NCBI GenBank assembly: GCA_003024985.2
Contig: PXIH01S0019160.1
DNA: 11,811 nt
Source of the DNA: Euperipatoides rowelli
Taxonomy: Eukaryota; Onychophora; Udeonychophora; Euonychophora; Peripatopsidae
Strand: one strand, 5' to 3'
In this document: positions 1-8,235 of the stretch, piece after piece
How the letters are laid out: the number at the start of each line of letters is the position of its first letter
Numbering within the stretch: the first letter of the stretch is position 1
Program-made: the position numbers and the translations under genes
The notes under the pieces: generated by a model
Told to the model about the DNA's origin: nothing
Seen by the model: only the letters and a program-made list of their open reading frames with translations
Databases searched by the model: none

Positions 1-2043
1 TTTCGATCATGACTATAAAATTGTCATAATTGAGCTAAATTGTAAGTTTAAAATTCAAATCTATTATCTTAAAGCCCTTGTTACAAAACTATTTTTGTTC
101 TCAAATTTGTTCTTTTTACCCCCTTTATGATAAAATTTATTATTGTATAATTTTGGATGCCACAATTTGGATTGTAGAGTAACCACTACCGATCTTGGAC
201 TAATGTAGTTTTAATATCGATGTCATTTGAAATTTAATATATTATTGTAAAAAAATTTACCCTATTAATTTCAATTTAGAATTACCATAAGTAAGAAGTA
301 TAAAATAGCCTAATAGTAAATTATGTTTTAATTTCTCTAGTTGCATTTCATTTGGGAAATGCTCAATAAATGAAATGTATGACTACAACATGGTTCATGT
401 TGGATACCCTCATTGTATTTTTTTTTTTTTTAAAGTATAACCTGTTGGGTACTTCTTTTCCCACAGTCTTAGTTAATGTTTGGAAGCATGGTTCAAGGAT
501 TAATTTAAAGATTATGCACAGGCAGTAAAAAAAAAATTATCCTGCTGCCTATTTTTACTCCTTCTAATTTATGTTTTAAATCGGTACTGTATTTAGGACA
601 TTTTAAGAAGTTAATGCATTTCATTTATGAGTAGTACGGTAGCCTCAGTACGTATCTATAGTTGAATTTTTTTATATTTCCTAAAACATTTGGGGATGAC
701 AGTAAGTATTCCTTCCTTGGCAAAGTAAATTTTAATTTTTTTTATTGGAACATAAATCACCAGTTTGTAATAATCTATGACATATGTCACTAGTATTATA
801 TTTNTAACTTATGATATTATATTTACTAATATTTATCTAAGAAGTTATGTAAAAATAAAACTATACCACTCTTAACTTGGTAATTATTAAATAGGGCCTA
901 TTTTAATACTATTATACAGCAGTTGTGTCATCAATAGGTTGTACGCTATGACTGGAAATGATGATACACTGTTGTCATTAAAAATATTCCTGGTCCTTTG
1001 ATCTTGAAACCTTTCTCGGTTGTGTGCGACCCTGTAAAAAGTCTGAACTCTTTGAATCTATTCTCTCTCTCTTTCTCCGTGTTTCATTGTTTTAAGTGTC
1101 ATAGGTAAACTGCTAGGACTATCGGTTAACGTTTAGAATTATTACTCATTATTGCTTCATTCTTTAAATTTTTGTAATCCTTGTTTTGTCTACGTTTAAT
1201 GTTTTTTTTTTTTTTTTTAATTTATTTTCTGTCAAGTTTTTTTAATGTTTTTCTGATAGCTTTTGAACTTATACAGTATACTTACATTAGATGCAAATAT
1301 CTAAAAAATGGAATATGACATTTTATCCTAAAATATTTCCAACAACACTTAAAAAACATAGCAGTTCATAATAAGGTAGATTTTTTTTTAAAAAAAAATT
1401 CAGCTGTGCTTTATTTTTTTTTTAAATACTATAGATTTTTCTGACTTTCCTAGCATATCTCATTGGAAAAGGAAAGTGGCTTTTAGCACTTCAAAAATCC
1501 AACTATTTTTTTTTGACACACCAAAGATATATTGGACTGTCACACTTTGGAGTTTCCTAAATCCTGGCTGTGTTCCAGATTTCAGTGATGGAAAGATTAG
1601 GGAATATTGATTAAAATAATATAACATGTACTTTAAAATTAAATTGGTTTGATTATTCTAGAATGGAATTCAATAGAATTATAATAAAACTATCACATTC
1701 CAAAATATATGATTTCGTCCAGATTAGAAAAAATAAGAAAAAAAAATTACTTGGTAATTGTCGGTTATACTATGGTTATACTACTTACTATATACAGATA
1801 TAGTGTAAAATAAATGACATGTTCGTTTTGATAAAGACTTGAATTCAAATTATTCAAATTTATTTTTCAAGCATTTACCTTTAGTAACTGATGGGAAAGG
1901 CTTCTGGCTCTGTCATGTGTGATTGATTGATCTTTTAGTCTATAGCCCTTTGTTATTAGCTGCAATCTGAAATGCTATGATATCTATTAGTGATCATTTA
2001 AAATAAACAGTAGGCCTATTCTGTTGTGAAAGATCTTTGAGTC
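1..2043. other. AT-rich non-coding DNA, no gene seen
   Basis: No frame of useful length and no recognisable exon, RNA gene or transposon end was found here on either strand. The plus strand is visibly richer in T than A in its homopolymer tracts, for example 14 T at 418-431 and 17 T at 1202-1218. A GTAAGT match to a 5' splice site occurs at 702-707, but no open frame leads into it, so I do not call an exon. The stretch could be intron, long UTR or intergenic DNA. One N lies at 804. Confidence 0.6.
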
Positions 2044-2413
2044 TTTAATTGGTCTGACAGTTGATTCTCCAGTCTATTCACAATACATTATTATCCAGAA
2101 TTAGCTCATTTTTGTATGTTACAATATGTGATCAGACATTGACTATCACTAAATCCAAATATTTTTTTAATGCTGTCTGATTGTTAGTGATGTTTAAGTA
2201 ATTAATTTACACTAATGTTTAATTAGTTTTTAAATATTGATATCAAATATGAAAGTGACAAACAAAGGACTAAAACATGAAGTTTTTACTTTCAAAGATT
2301 TTACTTTTTTTTCTTTTAGCAAAAGGAATAAATATAAAGTTTAATATTTTACTTACATTGATTAAACTGTTGTTGAAATAAAGGGAAGCTTAAACATTCA
2401 GTTCAGAAAGGCA
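2044..2413. repeat. Tandem duplication, copy 1 (~370 bp unit)
   Basis: This segment is repeated directly after itself with an offset of 370 bases. Long near-identical blocks include TTAATGCTGTCTGATTGTTA (2169 and about 2541), GTTTTTAAATATTGAT and GGACTAAAACATGAA. The copies differ by many substitutions and small indels, so the duplication is not recent. No coding frame is conserved between them. Copy 1 contains the uninterrupted GATTAAAC (2360-2367) that became the hAT target in copy 2, so it acts as an internal empty-site control. Confidence 0.9.
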
Positions 2414-2760
2414 TTTAATTGATCTGACATTTGATTTTCCAGTCTATTTGCATTCTTATCCAGAATTAGTTCATTTATGTATATATTTACAGTATGCGAT
2501 TAGACAATGAATATCACTACATACAAATATAATTATTTTTTAATGCTGTCTGATTGTTAGTGATGTTTAAGTAATTTATAGTAAAAAAAAAAAAATATTG
2601 ACTAAATTTAATCAAAACCTTATTTAATGAGTTTTTAAATATTGATAGGAAATATGAAAGTGGCAAGCAAGGGACTAAAACATGAAACATTTACTTTTAA
2701 AATTTAATTTTATCTTTTGTCAAAAAGAATGAACATTAATCTGAGTATTTTACTAACATT

Positions 2761-2768
2761 GATTAAAC
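2761..2768. repeat. hAT target-site duplication, left copy
   Basis: GATTAAAC lies immediately outside the left transposon end. The same octamer sits once at the equivalent place (2360-2367) in the undisrupted tandem copy, preceded by the same ACATT. This shows it is host sequence. Confidence 0.93.
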
Positions 2769-3154
2769 CAGTGTTTCTCAATCTGGAGGTCATGATTAAA
2801 AGGGATCGCAAGCTTGAGAAAGAATATATATTATTAGAAATTCCTTTGAAGCTTAAAGATAGCATTAGAATTGAAGCAAGTTAGATTTTTTTTTTTCTTC
2901 TATTTGTTAAAATATAAAAAGAATTTCAAATTTATTCAATTAAATGTTTTTTTGCCCAAGTAATAATTAGCTGACCATTATTTAACATTTTAGCTTTTTG
3001 ATTAGCAGACTGAGTGACCAGTGACCACCTGGAATCATTTTCAATATTGTGCATGCTATATTGTGGCATTGCTGTCTTTTTTTTAAAAAATCTGAATTCC
3101 ATCTATATACTAGGCTTATACTTATAAAGAGAACATAAACAAGGTCGTTTCTCG

Positions 3155-3369
3155 TTCAAAAAAATAAGCTAGTAACTACTGTAAATTAAATAGGACAAAT
3201 TATTAATGAATTTAAAACAAAACTATAGGCTTTATTAAATTTGACTAATAATTTGTCCAATTTACGTTAATAGTTTATTTTTAATGAATGTAATACAAAA
3301 CTAAAGACTTTATTAAATTTCACCAATAATTTATCTTAGCTAATTTGTAGTAGTAGCTTATTTTTTGAA
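3155..3369. repeat. Long imperfect inverted repeat inside the hAT element
   Basis: The left arm starts TTCAAAAAAATAAGCTAGTA and the right arm ends TAGTAGCTTATTTTTTGAA. The arms pair over most of their roughly 100 bases, with small mismatches and indels. The pairing is layered: GGACAAATTATT (about 3192) also pairs with AATAATTTGTCC (about 3248), and CAAAACTA…CTTTATTAAATTT occurs twice as a direct repeat (about 3218 and 3297). An RNA from either strand would fold into a long hairpin. Foldback interiors of this sort occur in miniature transposons. Confidence 0.8.
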
Positions 3370-3379
3370 TGAAAAGCTT

Positions 3380-3453
3380 GAGGGGGGGGGAGGAAATTAA
3401 AATATATAGGCCTATTAATGATTAATATATAATTTCCTCTCCCCCCCCCCCCT
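3380..3453. repeat. G-run/C-run foldback near the right hAT end
   Basis: A run of nine G (3382-3390) followed by AGGAAATTA is mirrored by TAATTTCCTCT and a run of twelve C (3441-3452). The arms enclose a short AT-rich centre that contains the palindrome ATAGGCCTAT (3406-3415). The homopurine and homopyrimidine arms stand out in otherwise AT-rich DNA and could extrude as a cruciform. Run lengths in such tracts are often unreliable in assemblies. Confidence 0.8.
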
Positions 3454-3538
3454 TCCTGTTGGAAAAATAGTGTTGGTGGTCGCTTTTGGGTATTTTAACA
3501 ATTAGGAGGTCCTGGCTGAAAAAGGTTGAGAACCACTG

Positions 3539-3546
3539 GATTAAAC
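3539..3546. repeat. hAT target-site duplication, right copy
   Basis: GATTAAAC directly follows the right transposon end and is identical in all eight bases to the left copy. Host similarity to the tandem copy resumes after it. Confidence 0.93.
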
Positions 3547-3583
3547 TATTTAAACAAACAGTCAGTTCACGAAGGCATTAGCA

Positions 3584-4072
3584 ATTGAACCATTAGGCTA
3601 TGTTTTTTTATTAGAAGTATAATATTGTTGCAACTGTTCCATTTAGGCAGAGTCTACTGTATGTTGTGTAGACAAACATCCATGAAAAACATATAAAATT
3701 TTATTTTGTAATCTGTGTACTACATGTTAATTGTACTAACCCCTTTGCTACAGAGATATCCCCATTTTCTTTTATTATGGGTTATTTTTAAATCTTAACA
3801 TATGCAATTTTTAGTGGTCACCTAGCCAAATTTGTCAGTTAACGTAAAAAAAAAAAAAAAAGAATTAATGAATAGAAATAGACATCAAATTTATAGTAAA
3901 TTTACTTTATCAAACTCTTGTAATAATTATTAGTTGGCTTTATGTTGAAGAAAGCTTTTAATTTTTATTAAATGGTTTCTTCAATAATCTATGTATACAT
4001 GTTCTTAAGAATGTTGGCATAAAATCACAGGCTTATATTGTGGCTAGATAATAGTTGTTTTTTTAATGATAG
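3584..4072. other. AT-rich non-coding DNA, no gene seen
   Basis: I recognise no coding, RNA or transposon signal here. The only notable item is a 16-base A tract at 3846-3861. Composition resembles the first 2 kb of the window. Confidence 0.6.
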
Positions 4073-4486
4073 GTTTATCAGATGGGAATGAATACTGATG
4101 AACCGAGGGGAAATCTCTGTTCAGAGAAGTGCTTTGTGCCTGCATGAGTGTTCCTCTGTTTAGCTATCTAACCATTGTGCTAACAGTGGCTCGTGATTCA
4201 TGTTCTGTGTGTTACTCATCAGCTACTCTCTGCTTATATTCGTGCCACTTATTCAACATTTGTTTCTAATTTTGTTTTTCTTTTTGCTGGAAAGGAGCAC
4301 ACCATACTTGCATGCGCTTTTTTCTAGCTTTTTTGAATACTGGTTTCTCCCCGGTTTTGCAAATTTCTAAAATGGTTCCAATCATTTTTGCACTATTTTG
4401 CTTTTATTTACTTTATTTTCTGTTTTTTTTTTATTTTAACAAGCCCCTTTGTTTTTTTTTATCTTCTCTCTCCTAGATTCCACTTG

Positions 4487-4573
4487 GCGTGACGTTTGTT
4501 TATCATGTTACCGTGGCGTCCATGTAAACAAACACTGTCTCTTTGACCTCCATGTCACGTGACGTCATGTCGT
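4487..4573. promoter_or_regulatory. CpG-containing cluster of palindromic factor sites
   Basis: In under 90 bases there are a TGACGT half-site (4490-4495) and an inverted pair of forkhead-type motifs: TGTTTAT (4497-4503) and GTAAACA (4524-4530), within arms GTTTGTTTA and TAAACAAAC. Then come the perfect palindrome GTCACGTGAC (4554-4563), an E-box of the CLEAR type bound by MiT/TFE factors in animals, and the overlapping full CRE TGACGTCA (4560-4567). Seven CpGs fall here while the flanks have very few. The motif matches are direct; any regulatory role is inferred, and no TATA box or initiator was identified. Confidence 0.4.
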
Positions 4574-4763
4574 AAGTTGTGTCACCAAGGTTTTATTTTA
4601 TGAACCTTTTATTTTACAACAGTGCTGAGCTTTATCTGTACTTTTTTTATTTTGTTTTTGCCCTTTATTTTTAATTTTATTTAATTCTCTGGTAGCTTGT
4701 GTCTTCAATGAGGGCAGACTTTCTTTTTATTGCTGGTGGTCTGCGGGGAAAGGCTTCTTTTGA

Positions 4764-4769
4764 AATAAA
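4764..4769 (+). promoter_or_regulatory. Candidate poly(A) signal
   Basis: AATAAA is followed about 35 bases later by TATGTGTC, a GU-rich downstream element, and sits at the end of the less AT-rich block. In AT-rich DNA AATAAA is common, so this is only suggestive of a plus-strand transcript end near 4785-4800. Confidence 0.35.
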
Positions 4770-5613
4770 AGTATTCTTTTGAATGCTTGAAAATTTCTTA
4801 TATGTGTCATCTAATCAATCACGCTTATTGGTCACCTCACCGAGTTGGCAAAATGTACTTAAAGAAATCATTGTTGATTGTATTATTTTACTGACATGCA
4901 ATAAGCAATTATAAAATAAATAAGCATTTTTTCATAAAATTTATTTTGAGAGAATAAATTTTTTAGTTTTTATAAAGAGCCGCAGTCCTCAATATTTGAA
5001 ATGTTATGATAATCATTTGTAGTGTTGATAAAGTTCCTTTATGACATTTTGATGTAAATTTATAAAGTTTTCCCATTTGACTTCATGATATTTAAAAAAA
5101 TTATTAGAAGAAGTCATTCCAACTGTTGGGGAAGAATATGGATATGTTTTCTTAGAAAACTTTTTTTGTTTGTTTTTGATGACAAATTTGTCTTACCCAG
5201 ACATGTATGTATGAAGTTACTTTGTCTTGTCTTTTTATTTTCTTTATAAGTAGTATTCGATCGATCATTCATTCACTCACTGAACCATCATACTTGACAA
5301 AGATTAGAACTCTCTTAGTGGGAGCAAANGAACAAGTTAAGAGACTTTTATTATTATTATTACATCTGGGTTCAGTCTGATTATAAAATTTATTATAAAT
5401 ATTAAAGGTAAATGGTTATGATGAAAAGAAATTCATTATTGTTATAAATTGAATCATTTGTATTGATTACCTATGATATCTTTTTACATTATCAAGACAG
5501 TATTATGTCATCATACCAAATGTGCAATTTTAAGACTTTGATTTGTTAAATAAAAGACACCTAGACCTTGGAGAAAAAGAACTTCAAACCAAAGATGATA
5601 TGTGTTTTTAATT

Positions 5614-5651
5614 TGTTGTTTTTTTTTTTTTTTTTTTTTTGTTGTTGTTGT
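5614..5651. repeat. Poly(T)/(GTT)n compound microsatellite
   Basis: A run of 22 T is followed by GTTGTTGTTGT and preceded by TTGTTG. On the minus strand this reads as a CAA-interrupted poly(A). No retroelement body was seen beside it on either side, so I do not call it a retrotransposon tail. Confidence 0.8.
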
Positions 5652-6048
5652 ACTCAAACATTTGAAGTCTGAACTGTTTAATTATACATACGGTACTTTT
5701 TTTTTTTTGCTGTATCATTTGTTTGACCTTTGATGAGGCAATGGTTTGTTTTATTTTTGAAAATTGTCTTAAATGTAGAAAAAGCGTTATTTTTTCCTTT
5801 TAATTTTATGTTAGCAGATTTTTATGTTGACATTGTTTCATGGTGTACAACATTTTCAAAAGCCTGTGGCAATGACAATATGTATTTTTTGAAACTGTTT
5901 TAGTGGATATTCAATAGCCCTTCTGTTGAGTACATTGTCACAAGAGTGATGGAAGTCTTTTTTTTTTTTTTCATTGTTTTGTCCAAGTAAAGAATTTTAT
6001 ACTAAAAAGAAGGGCATCCTTTGTAGTAGGTGCATGATGTGATGTCTA

Positions 6049-6077
6049 GGTCACATGATCATGTCTGGTCACATGAT
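6049..6077. promoter_or_regulatory. Paired TCACATGA (M-box-like) sites
   Basis: GGTCACATGAT occurs at 6049-6059 and again at 6067-6077, 18 bases apart. The first overlaps the perfect 12-base palindrome ACATGATCATGT (6053-6064). TCACATGA is the M-box type E-box bound by MITF/TFE-family factors in animals. Sequence identity of the pair is certain; function is speculative. Confidence 0.3.
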
Positions 6078-6960
6078 TAAAGGCAATGCCTGTGAACAAA
6101 ATGTTTTTTTCTCAACCTTTCCCCTAACCCTTATCTTGTTTTACATATTTTTTTTTTAATTTGAAAATATCTTCCACATAAATTATATATGGTAAACTAC
6201 TTGAAACTTCCATATTTTAATTTGTTGAAACAGTATTTAAAGAGAAATATTTTAAAGAAATCATATACTATTTTGGGAAGCTGTGTTTTTTAATAATTGT
6301 TTTGTGTTAAGTGTTCTATCATGTTTTTTGTATTGTTTAACTCATTTCCATATAATGGAAATTGATAAATTTGTTGTGATCGGAAGATTTGTCAAAGTTT
6401 GACAGTATTTATTTTTTAAATGAAAGATGAAATTGTGATTGACCATTTGTAATGTTGTAACAATTGTGACCAGTCCCATCATTTCGTGCTGCTACATAGG
6501 CTTGCTGATTGAACTCAGGAATATGTGTTTGGCATGAGTGTTTCATCTTTAAAATGCACCCAACTTAAGTCCACAAAACGTTTTTTTAATGCGTCAAAAG
6601 TGAACTTCAGAGTAACCTAATCGAAATGTTCCTTCTCTGTAATTTTGATGTTTATTTTTTTTTCTTCTCAAAAGTATACTGCTCATATTTAATTTGTGGG
6701 ATTATACGTCTAAATTAAGACATGGGATTTAATTTTGATTTTATTTTTATTTTTTAAATAAAAAAAAAAGGGAGTTTTATTAAAAGGTGCTCAATACTTG
6801 GCTATTACATTTAGTGTATGTTTTATTGAAGTACCTAAATTTTAAGTAATATGTAAATCCCAAATAGTGCACACAGATTTTCATAGTCATCCTTTTTCTT
6901 GAAGTTTTATTGTACAAATTAAAACATTAAATGAAAAATTTACTTGGATCTTGCCACTTA

Positions 6961-6989
6961 TGTATTATATATACAGTATATATATATAA
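6961..6989. repeat. (TA)n simple repeat
   Basis: An imperfect alternating TA tract is interrupted by CAG. A similar ATACTGTATATATATAT tract occurs at about 8699-8716, and a shorter one near 9503. Confidence 0.85.
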
Positions 6990-7270
6990 AGACAGTATTG
7001 ATAGTTGTGTTGTATTTTACATTTTGAAATAATTTTAGTTAATCTTTTTTCTTTTATTTTGGAAAGTTGTGACCAAGCTGATTCTGCCTCAGATAAATTT
7101 GATTCTTCTGATAATTACTTATTAATAAATTAATATAAAAAATTGTATTTTCTTAAAGAAATGAATTGGCATGGCCACAGTTTTGCAAACATTTTACAAT
7201 GTGTGCATTGTTATCTGGGATGCTGTATAAAAAAAAATTGATTAAAAAAATTAATAAAAAAATGGTTTGA

Positions 7271-7276
7271 AATAAA
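7271..7276 (+). promoter_or_regulatory. Candidate poly(A) signal with GU-rich element
   Basis: AATAAA is followed directly by TTTGTTTGTATTTC, a U/GU-rich stretch of the sort found downstream of cleavage sites. A TGTA lies about 45 bases upstream. It comes at the right end of the long T-rich stretch, so it could end a plus-strand transcript, but no linked coding sequence is visible. Confidence 0.3.
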
Positions 7277-7539
7277 TTTGTTTGTATTTCATTACAATGC
7301 ATTCATTTTATTTTATTTTTATTTAGAAAGAAATTCCTTTCTTTAGAAAATTAAGCAAAGAATATATTCTTAAGATTTCTTCTCTCTATTTAATTGACCT
7401 TAAGCAACAATGCCCATTAAGGACTGTTTTTTTTTAAATTAGTTTACTGTAAGTATATACTTCCAAGAGAAAATATTAATCCTGTGAATGATAAAAAAAA
7501 TATCTTCCAGACAATTGTCTTCAGCGATATAAATGGCTA

Positions 7540-7614
7540 TATTGGGATGAGTTAGGTGAGCCTGGACTGGAAAGGGTTATAAAAGGGGTCTATGGGTCCA
7601 AGTTCATCCCAATA
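7540..7614. repeat. 75-bp cassette with perfect 11-bp inverted ends
   Basis: TATTGGGATGA (7540-7550) and TCATCCCAATA (7604-7614) are perfect inverted repeats. The interior, GAGTTAGGTGAGCCTGG…GGGTCCAAG, is less AT-rich than its surroundings. The internal sequences partly resemble tRNA-type A and B boxes (GGTCCAAGTTC at 7595-7605), but in tRNA register the acceptor arm does not pair. I therefore do not call a tRNA. It may be a tiny foldback element or the edge of the repeat zone to its right. Confidence 0.55.
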
Positions 7615-7791
7615 AAAATACTATGTCCGTGATCTCGTATGGGGACAATACGCAATGATGGATTAGTTTGTACAATCATGATCGGAGTAGATCTAAATAG
7701 GAAAAGAAAATAAAGAAAATTCAAGACGGCTACCGGTAGTGCATCATCAATGGGCATATGACATCACTTTATGATGCATGATGGGATAGAG

Positions 7792-7818
7792 TATCGATAA
7801 TTGAGTTGATTATCGATA
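7792..7818. promoter_or_regulatory. Hairpin carrying two TATCGATA motifs
   Basis: TATCGATAA (7792-7800) and TTATCGATA (7810-7818) form a perfect 9-bp inverted repeat around a 9-base spacer. TATCGATA is the DRE core bound by DREF (ZBED1 family), and paired CGATA motifs also resemble BEAF-32 sites; both are established in Drosophila. Whether an equivalent factor acts in this organism is unknown. Confidence 0.45.
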
Positions 7819-7849
7819 GAAATGATTCTGATGCATGCTGGGATATAAT

Positions 7850-8235
7850 GCATGATGGGATATATGCCACTCCCACTTCAAATTTTTAAAAACACCTGGG
7901 TCTTTCCAAGGAGCATTCTGGGAGTGATGATGCATGATAGGATAGACTATCGCAAGGTGCATGATGGGATATATGCCCCTCCCACTTCAAATTTTTGAAA
8001 ACACATCCGGGTCTTTTCAAGGTGCATGCTGGAAATGATGATGCATGATGAGATAGAGTTTTGCAAGGTGCATGCTGGGATAGAGTATCAAGGTGCATGC
8101 TGGGATAGAGTATTGTAAGGTGCATGCTGGTATAGTATCACAAGGTGCATGCTGGGATAGATGATGCATGATGGGATAGACGCCCCCACCCACTTCGAAT
8201 TTTCAGAAACACATCTGGTGTTTTTTTCCAAGATG
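7850..8235. repeat. ~110-bp higher-order tandem repeat
   Basis: A longer unit embeds the 11-base motifs. The block CCCACTTCAAATTTTT occurs at 7872 and 7981 and, as CCCACTTCGAATTTT, at 8189. Each is followed by AAACAC, then a CTGGGTCTTT/CCGGGTCTTTT/CTGGTGTTTT segment and CAAG. The first two units are offset by 109-111 bases; the third is pushed out by the internal expansion of short units. A further degraded relative, CCCATTCAGGTCTTTTCAAG, lies at about 8320. Confidence 0.85.

Larger units (their letters stand above)
2769..3538. mobile_element. Non-autonomous hAT-type DNA transposon (770 bp)
   Basis: The element begins CAGTGTTTCTCAATCT and ends with the reverse complement of CAGTGGTTCTCAACCT, so the terminal inverted repeats match at 14 of 16 positions. 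CAGTGGTTCTCAACC-type ends are typical of the hAT superfamily (Charlie- and SPIN-like elements in animals). An exact 8-bp duplication, GATTAAAC, flanks it, the length hAT transposases produce. No transposase frame or fragment is visible, so it must have been mobilised in trans. The interior is made of nested inverted repeats (3155-3369) and a G-run/C-run foldback (3380-3453). SPIN kinship is suggested only by the end sequence; the hAT assignment itself is strong. Confidence 0.92.
2414..3583. repeat. Tandem duplication, copy 2, split by a hAT element
   Basis: This is the second copy of the ~370-bp unit. Similarity to copy 1 runs from TTTAATTGATCTGACA (2414) to the GATTAAAC at 2761-2768, is interrupted by the 770-bp transposon, and resumes after the second GATTAAAC. 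There, TAAACAAACAGTCAGTTCAC (3551 onward) matches the TAAACATTCAGTTCAG of copy 1 (2391 onward). Without the insertion and one target duplication it is about 390 bp. A 13-A tract at 2583-2595 and flanking A-rich sequence are specific to this copy. Confidence 0.88.
4073..4790 (+). other. Less AT-rich block, possible 3' exon/UTR or old insertion
   Basis: The first part (about 4081-4250) is roughly 44% G+C by hand count, against a much more AT-rich flank. A T-rich stretch ending in AG (acceptor-like, 4071-4072 or 4080-4081) precedes it. A short frame is open from 4073 to a TGA at 4145-4147, with an ATG at 4082 and only 21 codons after it. The block ends near an AATAAA at 4764-4769. A terminal exon plus 3' UTR would explain this, but so would a degenerate repeat. 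No protein family is recognisable in so short a frame. Confidence 0.25.
4800..7539. other. T-rich non-coding DNA, no gene seen
   Basis: No coding frame, RNA gene or transposon terminus was recognised in this 2.7-kb stretch. The plus strand is T-rich, with T runs of 12 (5697-5708), 14 (5958-5971) and 22 (5619-5640). Other simple sequence includes ATTCATTCACTCACTG near 5265 and (TTA)n near 5349. Strand-biased T-rich DNA of this kind is compatible with a long intron or 3' UTR read on the plus strand. One N lies at 5329. Confidence 0.5.

Noticed and set aside
702-707. GTAAGT as a 5' splice site
   Set aside because: The upstream sequence is stop-rich in all frames, and a six-base match is expected by chance in a window of this size.
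2303-2320. Polypyrimidine tract plus TTTTAG as a 3' splice site
   Set aside because: The duplicated copy 370 bases downstream has a degraded version of the same tract, and no open frame follows either one.
5619-5640. 22-T run as a minus-strand retrotransposon tail
   Set aside because: No AATAAA at the right distance, no element body and no flanking duplication were found, so a microsatellite is the simpler reading.
7546-7615. Possible tRNA or tRNA-derived SINE head
   Set aside because: A- and B-box-like strings are present at roughly the right spacing, but in that register the acceptor arm does not pair and there is no anticodon arm. The inverted ends are in a different register.
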